Source: Allocoleopsis franciscana PCC 7113 (GTDB lineage Bacteria; Cyanobacteriota; Cyanobacteriia; Cyanobacteriales; Coleofasciculaceae). Taken from it: a DNA stretch of 64,000 nt. Location: positions 3,994,001 through 4,058,000 of the forward strand of contig NC_019738.1 in the NCBI RefSeq assembly GCF_000317515.1. The letters run 5' to 3'. The notes under the pieces were generated by a model. The model searched no databases. It had not been told where the DNA came from and saw nothing but the letters and a program-made list of their open reading frames with translations. Position 1 is the first letter of the stretch, and each line of letters opens with the position of its first letter. Shown here in pieces: positions 25,394 through 34,078 of the stretch. The translations under genes were made by a program, and so were the position numbers.

Positions 25394-27316
25394 ATGCCTC
25401 ACTTGGTCACAGAAGAACGTTTTAGGGTGGTTAGAAGTACTCCGTTGCTGCCGACTTCTAGCACGAACAAGGGCATGACCTCCATTTCCACCTTCGATAT
25501 CACCAAAGAACCCCTGCTCGACCTGCTACGGGACATCCAACAGGGCAAAATTCAGCTCGTAGACTTTCAGCGTTCCTGGTGTTGGGACGAAGAGCGCATT
25601 GAACGGGTAATTGCTAGCGTCTCCCTTGGTTTCCCCGTAGGAGCGGTAATGCTCCTTCAGCAAGGCAACCCGGATGTAAAATTCAAACCCCGCCTTGTCG
25701 AAAGCTTGAACCTTGCTCATCCTCCCGTACCAACAGCTTTGATTCTTGACGGACAGCAACGCCTCACCAGTCTGTTCATGTGCCTGCTATCCGACCAACC
25801 TGTGCGGATTGACCGAGGCAAACGCTACCCACCAGAGCAACGTTGGTACTACATCGACATTGCCCAAGCCCTCGACTACCCCCACACCGATCGCCGAGAT
25901 GCCATCTGGGGCTTAACGGTCGATAAAAAGCTCTACCGGCCCGGACAACCTGTAATTGACTGTTCGACACCGAAAAAAGAATTTGAACTCGGTTTATTTC
26001 CCATTTCCCAGGTCTTTAATTTCCCTCAATGGCGCTCTCAATACTGCAAATACTGGCATTACGACCCCCAAAAATTAGCCTTGATTGATGAGTTTGAAGC
26101 AACCGTCATCAAAAAATTCGAGCATTATCAGATGGGATTGTTCGTCTTGAGAGCCGAACTACCTAAAGAAGCTGTTTGTTACATTTTCGAGGAGAACAAC
26201 AAACGACAGTGCGAATTAACACAATTTGACTTGTTAACCTCCTCTTTTGCTGCCGCTGATTTTGACCTGCGCTCAGACTGGATAGCCAGAGAGAAACGCT
26301 TTAGTTCTCATCCAGTTTTGCGCCTGTTAAAGCCAACAGATTTTTTACAGGCGATCGCTTTGATGGGCAACTATGCGCGACGAGTGCAAGCTCAGCAGCA
26401 GGGTTGTCATCCTGAACGGCTACCGGGAGTAGCGTGTAATCGTCAGGATGTACTGGGTTTAGAGTTAGCGCAATATCAGCACTGGATGGAACCGATCAGT
26501 GCCGCCTTTGAGGAAGTGGCTCGTTTTCTCCATACCCAAGCCATCTTCGATGCTAACGACCTTCCTTACCCCATGCAGCTTGTGGTTATGGCTCCTTTGT
26601 TTGCGATTCTAAAAGAGGGAATAAAACTGGACTGGGTGCGGCAACACTTACAACAGTGGTTTTACAGTGGGGCCGCATCGGGGATTTATTCACGTTCGCG
26701 GGAAGCGACTGCCGGGAAGGATTTGCTCGAAGTCCCTAAATGGATTAAGGGTGGCGAAGTGCCATCAACTGTAAAAGAAGCACATCTATCGGCAGAACGG
26801 TTGCAGAGTTTAGTGAATTCTCAAGGGGCGACTTACAGAGCGATCGCGGCTTTACTTAGACGTGATGGGGCATTAGATTTTGTCAGTGGCGAACCCATTA
26901 CGGCAGCTCGTTACTTTGACGAGAAGATTGAGAACCACCACATCTTTCCTCAACAGTGGTGCAAGCAACAAGGCATTCCCCGCTCGCGTTATAACAGCAT
27001 TATTAACAAAACACCCCTAACGGCAAAGACCAATAAGTTTTTAGGGGGAAAAGCCCCATCCGAGTATCTGGCAAAGTTAGGAGAACAGGGAATGTCAAGG
27101 CAGAGGATTAATGAGATTTTGCGCTCGCACCTAATTGAGCCGACAACTTTGCACAACGATGATTTTGAGGCATTTTTTGAACTAAGGACGCAGGCGCTGT
27201 TAGCCAAAATTGGTAGAGCGATGGGTAAGAGTTTAGTTGGGGAGTCGTTGCCGGAAAATGGGAGTGGTAATGGATTCCATCCAAAGAGGTTTATCGATTA
27301 TCACGCTCCCAAATAA
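25394..27316 (+). CDS. GmrSD-like DUF262-DUF1524 protein (type IV restriction-like)
   Basis: The protein has about 640 residues. The N-terminal DUF262 domain, a ParB/sulfiredoxin-like nucleotide-handling fold, shows LVDFQRSWCWDEERIERVIA and ILDGQQRLTSLFMCLLS. The C-terminal DUF1524 domain is an HNH-type nuclease with ENHHIFPQQWC and INKTPLTAKTNKFLGG. This architecture is that of GmrSD, which cleaves DNA carrying modified (for example glucosylated) cytosine, and of related anti-phage proteins. Starts at 25376 (TTG), 25394 (ATG) and 25475 (ATG, MTSISTFDIT) are possible; the family usually begins near the last. It is cargo, placed directly before cas12k. Confidence 0.88.
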   Translation: MPHLVTEERFRVVRSTPLLPTSSTNKGMTSISTFDITKEPLLDLLRDIQQGKIQLVDFQRSWCWDEERIERVIASVSLGFPVGAVMLLQQGNPDVKFKPRLVESLNLAHPPVPTALILDGQQRLTSLFMCLLSDQPVRIDRGKRYPPEQRWYYIDIAQALDYPHTDRRDAIWGLTVDKKLYRPGQPVIDCSTPKKEFELGLFPISQVFNFPQWRSQYCKYWHYDPQKLALIDEFEATVIKKFEHYQMGLFVLRAELPKEAVCYIFEENNKRQCELTQFDLLTSSFAAADFDLRSDWIAREKRFSSHPVLRLLKPTDFLQAIALMGNYARRVQAQQQGCHPERLPGVACNRQDVLGLELAQYQHWMEPISAAFEEVARFLHTQAIFDANDLPYPMQLVVMAPLFAILKEGIKLDWVRQHLQQWFYSGAASGIYSRSREATAGKDLLEVPKWIKGGEVPSTVKEAHLSAERLQSLVNSQGATYRAIAALLRRDGALDFVSGEPITAARYFDEKIENHHIFPQQWCKQQGIPRSRYNSIINKTPLTAKTNKFLGGKAPSEYLAKLGEQGMSRQRINEILRSHLIEPTTLHNDDFEAFFELRTQALLAKIGRAMGKSLVGESLPENGSGNGFHPKRFIDYHAPK

Positions 27317-27388
27317 AAACTGCGCTCGCCCCAAAGGGCGGTGCCAGAGGCAATCACCGGACTGTAATTAGAACAACTGTTTTTCTTC

Positions 27389-27410
27389 TAGCTGATATAG
27401 TAGTACACCT
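27389..27410 (+). promoter_or_regulatory. candidate operator upstream of cas12k
   Basis: TAGCTGATATAGTAGTACAC lies about 50-70 bases before the cas12k ATG and repeats the motif found twice in the 24651-24687 intergenic region. No strong Shine-Dalgarno precedes the cas12k start at 27458, which suggests low translation. Confidence 0.45.
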
Positions 27411-27457
27411 GTTTTCATTCAGCTTCTCGATTTTTACTCTCATAGTTTTCCCAAGTC

Positions 27458-29371
27458 ATGAGCATCATTACAGTTCAATGCCAGCTCAAAGCGACTAAAG
27501 ACTCCCTGCGCCATCTCTGGAGCCTAATGGTGGAAAAAAATACACTTTTGGTCAACGAACTTCTGAAGCAGATTAATACTCACCCGGATTTAGAGAATTG
27601 GTTGAAAGTAGGAAACATCAAAGCCGAAGTTATTGAAGGACTCTGCGACAATCTCAGAACTGAATCTCGCTTCCAGGATATGCCTGGTCGTTTCGCCAAC
27701 GCTGCTGAGAAATTAGTCAAAGACATTTACAAGTCTTGGTTCGCTCTACAAGAAGAACGGAGGTTTCGTCTCTGGAGAAAACAACGCTGGTTTTCTCTGT
27801 TAAGAAGCGATTTGGAACTAGAACAAGAAAGCGGTTTGAGCTTGGAGAAGTTGCGTACTGAAGCGACGAAAATCCTGATCAAGGCTCAGTTGGAGTGTAG
27901 CCGAGAAGCAGAACCAGACCAAGCCACTACAGACAACTCCAGCGCTCTATGGGATAACCTCTTTACAGCCTACGATAAATTCAAATCTCCCCGCCTACGC
28001 TGTGTTATTGCTTATTTATTGAAAAATGGCTGCCAGGTTAACAAAGTAGAAGAAGACCCCGAAGCTTATCAACGGCGGCGGCGCAAGAAGGAAATCCAAA
28101 TCGAACGCCTCAAAGAACAACTTAAGAGTCGTCTTCCCAAGGGAAGAAATTTATCTGAGCAAGAGTGGCTGGAAGCCCTGGAACAAGCGCAGGGACTAAT
28201 CATTGATGACGAACACTTGAGACAAGTGCAAGCCAGTCTGACTAGAAAACAAAGCCCTGTTCCCTTCTCGATATCCTATGAAACCAGCACCGACTTGCGA
28301 TGGTCGAGCAATGAACAGGGGCGCATCTGCGTTAGCTTCAATGGCAAAGGCATCAGCAAGCATACCTTTGAGGTCTTTTGCGACCAGCGCCAACTACACT
28401 GGTTTGAACGCTTTTATGAAGACTACAAAATTTTTACGCAGAACAAGGATCAGGTTCCTGCTGGATTGTTGACTCTACGTTCTGCTCGATTAGTTTGGCA
28501 AGAAGGTGAAGGTGAGGGCGAACCTTGGCAAGTGCATCGGCTGCTGCTTCACTGCTCTGTTGAGACTCGTTTGTGGACGGCACAGGGAACTGAGGAGGTA
28601 CGTGCAGAAAAGATTGCTCAAACGCAAGCAGCTATCGACCGCCAGAAAGCAAAAGGCACTCAAAGTAAAAAACTGAATACTTCTCTAGAGCGGCTTAAAA
28701 CGTTTCAGGGCTTCTCCCGTCCCAGCAGAGCAAGCTACAAGGGCAATTGCTCAATTGTCATTGGGGTAAGCTTCGGACGAGCTAAACCAGCAACGGTTGC
28801 AGTTGTCAACGTCGAAACTGGCGAAGTTCTAGCATATCGTGATGTTAAGCAATTACTGAATAAGCCAATCAAGGAAGGGAAAACTAAGAAGAAAAAGACT
28901 CAGTATGAATATCTCAAGCGTAGGCAAGAGCAACAACGCCTCAATAGCCACCAACGTCACAACGCTCAAAAAAATGGTGCTCCTTGTAACTTTGGAGAAT
29001 CGAAACAAGGGGAGTATGTGGATAGACTGCTGGCAAAAGCGATTGTCGAAGTGGCTTCACAGTATCGAGCTAGCAGTATTGTCCTACCTGACTTGAGAAA
29101 TATCGAGGAAGCGGCTGAGAGTGAAGTCCGGGCTAGAGCCGAACAAAAATTTCCGGGCAATCAAAAGCTTCAAGATAGCTACGCCAAGGATTATCGTGCC
29201 AGCATTCACTGTTGGAGTTACAGTCGATTAGCCCAGTGTATTGAGCTTAAAGCCGGAAAAGCCGGGATTGCCACAGAAAAAGTACACCAACCGCATGGGG
29301 ACACCCCTCAAGAGAAAGCAAGGGATTTAGTGCTAGCTGCCTATGCAAACCGTAAAGTATCAGTTAGCTAG
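27458..29371 (+). CDS. cas12k: Cas12k, naturally nuclease-inactive effector of a V-K CAST
   Basis: The 637-residue protein matches Cas12k in length (about 639 in the Scytonema element) and layout. The N-terminus (MSIITVQCQL, then LRHLWSLMVEKNTLLVNELL) and the following PGRFANAAEKLVKDIYKSWF block are typical. A degenerate RuvC region starts at VIGVSFGRAKPATVAVVNVE, where the catalytic Asp of cutting Cas12 proteins is absent. SIVLPDLRNIEEA and HQPHGDTPQEKARDLVLAAY complete the fold. It binds crRNA-tracrRNA and a GTN-flanked target and recruits TniQ, TnsC and TnsB. It is intact, followed at about 50 nt by the tracrRNA locus. Regulation is possibly through the TAGCTGAT motif upstream. Confidence 0.97.
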   Translation: MSIITVQCQLKATKDSLRHLWSLMVEKNTLLVNELLKQINTHPDLENWLKVGNIKAEVIEGLCDNLRTESRFQDMPGRFANAAEKLVKDIYKSWFALQEERRFRLWRKQRWFSLLRSDLELEQESGLSLEKLRTEATKILIKAQLECSREAEPDQATTDNSSALWDNLFTAYDKFKSPRLRCVIAYLLKNGCQVNKVEEDPEAYQRRRRKKEIQIERLKEQLKSRLPKGRNLSEQEWLEALEQAQGLIIDDEHLRQVQASLTRKQSPVPFSISYETSTDLRWSSNEQGRICVSFNGKGISKHTFEVFCDQRQLHWFERFYEDYKIFTQNKDQVPAGLLTLRSARLVWQEGEGEGEPWQVHRLLLHCSVETRLWTAQGTEEVRAEKIAQTQAAIDRQKAKGTQSKKLNTSLERLKTFQGFSRPSRASYKGNCSIVIGVSFGRAKPATVAVVNVETGEVLAYRDVKQLLNKPIKEGKTKKKKTQYEYLKRRQEQQRLNSHQRHNAQKNGAPCNFGESKQGEYVDRLLAKAIVEVASQYRASSIVLPDLRNIEEAAESEVRARAEQKFPGNQKLQDSYAKDYRASIHCWSYSRLAQCIELKAGKAGIATEKVHQPHGDTPQEKARDLVLAAYANRKVSVS

Positions 29372-29420
29372 GTAAACCTTTCCTGAACCTTGACAATATA
29401 AATAAACAATGTTAATTAGT

Positions 29421-29751
29421 TAACAGCGCCGCTCGTACATGCTTATTGCCTCTGTACAGTGCTAAGTTAGGGTCTGTTTGACTGTCCGGAAGGCAGTTTT
29501 ACTTTCTGAGCCCTGGTAGCTACCCGCCCGTAATGCTGCCCCGATGACACCTTCTTCATCGGTGGGACAATTCCCGTATCTGAATACCGAAGTATAGAGT
29601 ATATGGGAGGTGCGCTCCCAGCTTTCGTGGTCGGGCTGAGGGAGGAGGTAAATTTTCCCAAAGCCTTAGCCCTTGTTAACAAGGGTGTGGATTACCACAG
29701 TGGTGGCTCCGAACTCGTCCCCTTCGGGGGAGCCCTCCCTAATATTTTTTT
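29421..29751 (+). ncRNA. tracrRNA of the V-K CAST
   Basis: The segment between cas12k and the CRISPR array shares landmark blocks with the Scytonema tracrRNA, as I recall it: AACAGCGCCGC at the 5' end, GTTTGACTGTCC-N-GGCAG, TTTCTGAGCCCTGGTAGCT, GGTGCGCTCCCAGC, and a 3' anti-repeat hairpin (TCCCCTTCGGGGGA) leading to GCCCTCCC, which can pair with the GGGATGGG part of the repeat. A T-run (29745-29751) follows and may end the transcript. The exact ends are estimates. The short open frames in this stretch are incidental. Confidence 0.88.
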
Positions 29752-29937
29752 GACGGCTGAAAGCGGGGTCAAAATCCCTGAGTAGCCGTCAGTAGTTCAA
29801 AACTCTTGTCCAGTCTTGGTTTTAGGCTTTCACGTCAGTCAACTTTCTTCTTGGGAAAGAGCTGAAATGAGCAATTTAAAATCAGCCGTCAAAAATATAT
29901 TTGTCAGGTTGTGTAGACAAGGGTTTCAGCGGGCGCG

Positions 29938-30049
29938 GTTTCATCACCCCTCCCGCCTTGGGATGGGTTGAAAGCCCGCTTCAAGGAGTGCAACATTGGG
30001 CATCCTTACCGCGTTTCATCACCCCTCCCGCCTTGGGATGGGTTGAAAG
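29938..30049 (+). CRISPR. minimal CRISPR array: two 37-nt repeats, one full spacer
   Basis: Two identical 37-nt repeats (29938-29974 and 30013-30049) begin GTTTCATCACCCCTCCC and end GGGATGGGTTGAAAG. Between them is one 38-nt spacer (29975-30012) starting CCCGCTTCAAGGAGTGC. The repeat end TTGAAAG is characteristic of type V-K. The spacer has no match elsewhere in this window and may direct insertion into plasmids or phages. A degenerate third repeat-like segment follows downstream. Confidence 0.95.
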
Positions 30050-30070
30050 TCTGTGTTACCTTATTTCCTG

Positions 30071-30110
30071 GAATTTGTAGGGAAGGTTGAAAGGCGCACT
30101 TCGTTCGGGA
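30071..30110 (+). ncRNA. delocalised degenerate repeat and 17-nt homing guide to tRNA-Pro
   Basis: After the last repeat and about 20 nt, a degenerate repeat half (GAATTTGTAGGGAAGGTTGAAAG; positions 30071-30093) keeps only the 3' portion of the repeat that pairs with the tracrRNA. The next 17 nt (30094-30110, GCGCACTTCGTTCGGGA) are identical to the sense strand of the neighbouring tRNA-Pro gene across its D-stem end and anticodon arm. This is the known homing arrangement of V-K CASTs, with a short atypical guide. Confidence 0.93.
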
Positions 30111-30189
30111 TTATTCTGATAGGATTAAATATTCTCAACACAATGAGAGGGTAACTTTCTTACTTCATTTTCCACGTTCAGAAGTTTAG

Positions 30190-30301
30190 CGACAATAATT
30201 TGTTAACAGTTGCCTAGAAGCAAAGTCGCCGTAACAGCGACGTGAATTTGTTAAAAACGACATCAATCTGTTAATAGCGACATTTAATTTGTGAATGTAC
30301 A
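30190..30301 (-). repeat. CAST right end with four TnsB-type binding sites
   Basis: Sites oriented opposite to those of the left end lie at 30190-30207, 30238-30254, 30258-30274 and 30278-30301. The outermost is a perfect 24-bp inverted copy of the left terminus. All share CGAC-N8-TGTTAA or the terminal TGTGAATGTACA. The right end is compact (three sites within 64 bases), as usual for Tn7-like elements. Confidence 0.92.
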
Positions 30302-30311
30302 ACAATTATAA

Positions 30312-30385
<74 letters not shown>

Positions 30386-30488
30386 ATAAGTTATAGCCGT
30401 AACTCATCTATGGTATCACATTGTATCGGCAATCAGCCGCCAGCTTGCTAGGATAATCACTGTAACTTCAGTGGGAGCTGGGCTGGGA

Positions 30489-31358
30489 GTGGTCGTTAAA
30501 CCAGAATGGTTGCGTGTCAAAGCGCCTCAGTGGGAACGAGTCGGTAATGTTAAAGAAATTTTGCGTGATTTAGCCCTGAATACGGTTTGTGAGGAAGCCT
30601 CTTGCCCGAACATCGGGGAATGCTTCAAGGCAGGCACCGCCACCTTCTTGATTATGGGACCAGCTTGTACGCGTGCCTGTCCCTACTGTGATATTGACTT
30701 TGAAAAAAAGCCTAAAGCCCTTGACCCTACGGAACCGACCCGTTTGGCAGAAGCTGTACGGCGTATGGGTTTGAACCATGTCGTCATCACCTCTGTCAAT
30801 CGAGATGACTTACCCGATGGCGGGATATCCCAATTTGTGCAATGCATTGAAGGAATTCGCTCCGTCTCCCCTCAGACCACAATTGAGGTGTTAATTCCCG
30901 ATCTTTGTGGCAACTGGGATGCCCTAGAAACCCTTTGCCAAGCTAAGCCAGAGGTACTCAACCACAATACGGAAACGATACCTCGCCTTTATCGACGAGT
31001 ACGTCCTCAAGGAAATTATCAGCGATCGCTCGAACTTTTGCAGCGAACCCATGAGGTTGCCCCCTGGATTTATACAAAATCGGGCTTAATGGTGGGATTG
31101 GGAGAAACCGATAGCGAAATCCGCCAAGTCATGCAAGATTTGCGTGGGGTAAACTGCGATATCCTCACCATTGGTCAATATCTCCAGCCCAGCCAAAAGC
31201 ACTTAAACATTGCTGATTTCATCACACCCGCTCAGTTTGATGCCTGGAGAGAGTATGGTGAATCGTTGGGCTTTTTGCAAGTGGTCTCCTCTCCCCTCAC
31301 CCGCAGTTCTTATCACGCCGAGCAAGTCCGGGAATTAATGCAGCGTTATCCTCGTTAA
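30489..31358 (+). CDS. lipA: lipoyl synthase
   Basis: LipA is a radical SAM enzyme that inserts two sulfur atoms into octanoylated lipoyl domains. The radical SAM motif is [12 protein letters not shown] (CxxxCxxC), and the auxiliary cluster motif is [13 protein letters not shown] (CxxxxCxxxxxC). The family blocks [33 protein letters not shown] and [15 protein letters not shown] are present. It ends with the conserved [12 protein letters not shown], which supplies the serine ligand. The GTG at 30489 ([14 protein letters not shown]) matches homologs best; a GTG at 30471 adds six residues. Length is about 289 residues, normal for the family. It is divergent from tRNA-Pro and followed by gpsA on the same strand. 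Confidence 0.95.
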   Translation: MVVKPEWLRVKAPQWERVGNVKEILRDLALNTVCEEASCPNIGECFKAGTATFLIMGPACTRACPYCDIDFEKKPKALDPTEPTRLAEAVRRMGLNHVVITSVNRDDLPDGGISQFVQCIEGIRSVSPQTTIEVLIPDLCGNWDALETLCQAKPEVLNHNTETIPRLYRRVRPQGNYQRSLELLQRTHEVAPWIYTKSGLMVGLGETDSEIRQVMQDLRGVNCDILTIGQYLQPSQKHLNIADFITPAQFDAWREYGESLGFLQVVSSPLTRSSYHAEQVRELMQRYPR

Positions 31359-31413
31359 GGAAGAGGAAAAGATGGAGTGATGATAGCGCTCAATAACCAC
31401 AGACAAAGGACTA

Positions 31414-32325
31414 ATGACTAAAATAGCCATCATCGGAGCCGGTGTTTGGGGGTCTGCTCTCAGTTACCTCGCGTCTCAGAACGGGCATGAAATCCGTTTG
31501 TGGTCGCGTAGTAGCTCGGAACGGTTAGAGGATATCTTACAGGGTGCCAGTATTATTTTGTCAGCGGTTTCTATGTCAGGTGTTAACTCTGTGGTAACAA
31601 AACTACAGAGATTATCAATTCATCCTGAACAAATCTTGATCACGGCGACGAAAGGCTTAGATCCCGCCACCACCCGCACTCCCTCGCAAATCTGGCAAGA
31701 GGCATTTCCCGCAAATCCAGTGGTGGTTCTCTCCGGCCCTAATCTTTCTAAAGAAATTAAACAGGGACTCCCGGCGGCTACGGCGGTGTCCAGTACCAAC
31801 GCCAAAGCGGCTCAGTTTGTGCAGCAGGCTTTTGCTTCGCCAAAATTTCGGGTTTACACCAATCCTGACCCTTTGGGTGTGGAATTGGGCGGAACATTAA
31901 AAAATGTGATGGCGATCGCCTCAGGGACTTGTGATGGCTTACAGTTGGGCACGAATGCCAAAGCGGCTCTCCTGACGCGAGGACTGGCTGAGATTATCCG
32001 GGTTGGCACCGATTGGGGCGCTCAAGCGGAAACCTTCTACGGGCTGTCGGGGCTAGGAGACTTACTGGCAACCTGTAACAGCGAACTCAGTCGCAATTAT
32101 CAAGTCGGTTATCAACTGGCTCAAGGTAAGACACTCTCAGAAATTCTGGCACAACTGGAAGGCACAGCAGAAGGGGTGAACACGACTCCAGTGCTGCTGG
32201 AGCGAGCCAACCGACAAGGTGTTTCCGTGCCCATTACCTATCAGGTGTATCGCTTACTCAAAAGTGAGATTACCCCGCAAGCGGCTGTTGAGGCATTAAT
32301 GCTGCGAGACACTAAGCCAGAGTGA
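31414..32325 (+). CDS. gpsA: glycerol-3-phosphate dehydrogenase [NAD(P)+]
   Basis: GpsA reduces dihydroxyacetone phosphate to sn-glycerol 3-phosphate for phospholipid synthesis. The 303-residue protein starts with a Rossmann motif (KIAIIGAGVWGSALSYLASQ). It has LSGPNLSKEIKQGLPAATA, the catalytic-lysine block LGGTLKNVMAIASGTCDG, and the substrate-binding GLSGLGDLLATCNSELSRNY. The N-terminal nucleotide domain is slightly short compared with enterobacterial enzymes, as is usual in cyanobacteria. It starts 55 nt after lipA and is probably cotranscribed with it. Confidence 0.95.
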   Translation: MTKIAIIGAGVWGSALSYLASQNGHEIRLWSRSSSERLEDILQGASIILSAVSMSGVNSVVTKLQRLSIHPEQILITATKGLDPATTRTPSQIWQEAFPANPVVVLSGPNLSKEIKQGLPAATAVSSTNAKAAQFVQQAFASPKFRVYTNPDPLGVELGGTLKNVMAIASGTCDGLQLGTNAKAALLTRGLAEIIRVGTDWGAQAETFYGLSGLGDLLATCNSELSRNYQVGYQLAQGKTLSEILAQLEGTAEGVNTTPVLLERANRQGVSVPITYQVYRLLKSEITPQAAVEALMLRDTKPE

Positions 32326-32729
32326 GAAACAGAAAGATAAGGGACGTTTTTCTCAAAAAAATTTTTCTTAAGATTTAGAAATCTTTCAGGAATCTACCTG
32401 TCTCGTGATGAAGATTAACATAGCCTTTGACCAAGGTCACTATTCCAACAATAGTGAGACGCTTATACTAGAGCTATGAGACAGAGAAGCCCAGTCACTC
32501 TACCCGAAGATAGATTTTAGGCTCAAAGCCAATGTTTATACGGTAGTTGAGACTGAAGCGATACGTCAGCACTAGTTATCGGCAAGGAATGCTAGCCCCA
32601 ACTCGTCATCCTTGTTGGTAAACAAAATATAAGCGCTGTTCTCCGGTCATCAAGGGTGGGAACTCTAGTAATAAGTTGTGACGCACATTTCATGATGGTG
32701 CGGTCATCGGTCGTAATTAAGAGATTATT
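32326..32729 (+). promoter_or_regulatory. long 5' region of sigC
   Basis: These 404 bases hold no gene. They presumably include the sigC promoter(s). A short inverted repeat (AAGATTTAGAAATCTT) lies near 32369. No clear riboswitch is recognisable. Confidence 0.4.
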
Positions 32730-33983
32730 ATGCCAGCCACTCCTTTCTATGCCGACACAGAATTCGACCAAGAGCTGCTTCCCTACAGCTTTGAGTCCAA
32801 CGGTACAAGCGACGATCTAGAACTATCGGTAGAAGATGATTTGGTTGACCTGGAGAGTGATGGCCCAGAAGCCGCTAGCTTCTCCAAAACTACCAACCGC
32901 CGTACTACCGATCTGGTTCGGTTATACCTTCAGGAAATTGGTCGAGTTCGTTTACTCAGGCGAGATGAGGAAGTCTCGGAAGCTCAGAAAGTTCAGCGCT
33001 ACATGCGGATGCTGGACTTGCGAGCTGAGTTTGCCAAGACATCGGATACTGTAATTGAGCGCTATGTCCATCTAATCGAGACTCATGACCGCCTAGTGTC
33101 TCAACTAGGTCACCGTCCCTCATTAGAACGGTGGGCGGCTACTGCCGGTGTGGAAGTTTCGGATTTGAAGCCTATCTTGGCCGCTGGAAAACAGCGCTGG
33201 GCCGAGTTAGCGGGTCTGTCGGTCAAAGAGCTAGAACAAATTCAATCCCAAGGCAACCGTGCCAAGGAACACATGATTAAAGCTAACCTACGCCTCGTGG
33301 TGTCGGTAGCGAAAAAGTATCAAAATCGTGGCTTGGAACTCCTCGATTTAATTCAGGAAGGCACTTTGGGATTAGAGCGGGCGGTCGAGAAATTTGACCC
33401 AACCAAAGGCTACCGCTTTAGTACTTACGCTTATTGGTGGATTCGCCAGGGCATCACGCGGGCAATCGCCACTCAAAGCCGTACTATTCGCCTGCCCGTT
33501 CACATTACCGAAAAACTCAACAAAATCAAAAAAGCCCAACGCAAAATCTCTCAGGAAAAAGGTCGCACAGCCACCATCGAAGATATTGCTCTGGAGTTAG
33601 AAATGACTAAAGAGCAAGTGCGAGAAGTCTTACTGAGAGTGCCTCGCTCTGTTTCTTTAGAAATTAAAGTAGGCAAAGAAAAAGACACTGAATTAGGTGA
33701 TTTACTCGAAACCGAAGAAACTTCTCCAGAAGAAGTCTTGATGCGGGAAGCTCTGCAACGGGATTTACAGCAACTGTTGGCAGATCTAACCAGCCGTGAA
33801 CGCGATGTGATTCGGATGCGGTTCGGCTTGGGAGATGGTCATCCCTATTCTCTCGCCGAAATTGGTCGTGCTCTGGAGCTCTCTCGTGAACGTGTGCGTC
33901 AAATTGAAGCGAAAGCCTTACAGAAATTGCGCCAACCCAAGCGCCGCAACCGCGTTCGGGATTATCTGGAAGCTCTTACTTAA
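32730..33983 (+). CDS. sigC: group 2 RNA polymerase sigma factor SigC
   Basis: The 417-residue protein is a sigma-70 family factor of the cyanobacterial SigC type. The N-terminus MPATPFYADTEF and the acidic segment after it agree with SigC of heterocystous and filamentous cyanobacteria as I recall them. Region 1.2 (TTDLVRLYLQEIGRVRLL) is followed by region 2 (ANLRLVVSVAKKYQNRGLEL and TKGYRFSTYAYWWIRQGITR), region 3 and region 4 (GLGDGHPYSLAEIGRALELS). The insert of about 80 residues between regions 1.2 and 2 (HRPSLERWAATAGVEVSDLK) is a SigC hallmark. SigC supports transcription under carbon, nitrogen and stationary-phase stress. A terminator follows. Confidence 0.93.
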   Translation: MPATPFYADTEFDQELLPYSFESNGTSDDLELSVEDDLVDLESDGPEAASFSKTTNRRTTDLVRLYLQEIGRVRLLRRDEEVSEAQKVQRYMRMLDLRAEFAKTSDTVIERYVHLIETHDRLVSQLGHRPSLERWAATAGVEVSDLKPILAAGKQRWAELAGLSVKELEQIQSQGNRAKEHMIKANLRLVVSVAKKYQNRGLELLDLIQEGTLGLERAVEKFDPTKGYRFSTYAYWWIRQGITRAIATQSRTIRLPVHITEKLNKIKKAQRKISQEKGRTATIEDIALELEMTKEQVREVLLRVPRSVSLEIKVGKEKDTELGDLLETEETSPEEVLMREALQRDLQQLLADLTSRERDVIRMRFGLGDGHPYSLAEIGRALELSRERVRQIEAKALQKLRQPKRRNRVRDYLEALT

Positions 33984-34020
33984 TTAACGCATTGGCATTG
34001 TCTGTGTTCTAAATGCTGTA

Positions 34021-34047
34021 AAACCGGCTTTTCAGCCGGTTTTTTTA
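34021..34047. terminator. rho-independent terminator after sigC
   Basis: A perfect stem AAACCGGCT / AGCCGGTTT with a short loop is followed by TTTTT on the plus strand, 38 nt after the sigC stop. The A-rich side may also serve the convergent gene at 34079. Confidence 0.9.
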
Positions 34048-34078
34048 TTTTGGACGTTTAAGTTGTGATTTTTGACTT

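Larger units (their letters stand above)
10522..30301. mobile_element. type V-K CRISPR-associated Tn7-like transposon (CAST), 19.8 kb
   Basis: The element is delimited by a perfect 24-bp terminal inverted repeat beginning TGTACATTCACAAATT, at 10522-10545 and 30278-30301. Each end carries further TnsB-type sites. The order is left end, tnsB, tnsC, tniQ, cargo, cas12k, tracrRNA, CRISPR array, homing guide, right end, which is the V-K layout known from the Scytonema element. No tnsA is present, so transposition is expected to give cointegrates. It lies directly downstream of tRNA-Pro(CGG), the target encoded by its own 17-nt guide. The cargo includes a five-gene Mza-type defence set and a GmrSD-like enzyme. 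The five bases flanking the ends (ATTCT left, ACAAT right) do not form a target duplication. Confidence 0.95.

Noticed and set aside
29603-29785. Open frames across the tracrRNA locus (also 29467-29682 on the minus strand)
   Set aside because: They overlap conserved tracrRNA blocks and the anti-repeat; no ribosome site or protein-like pattern.
30071-30110. Reading the degenerate repeat as a third ordinary CRISPR repeat
   Set aside because: Only the 3' part of the 37-nt repeat is kept, the spacing before it is about 20 nt rather than 38, and the matched guide is 17 nt. It fits a delocalised homing guide, not an array unit.
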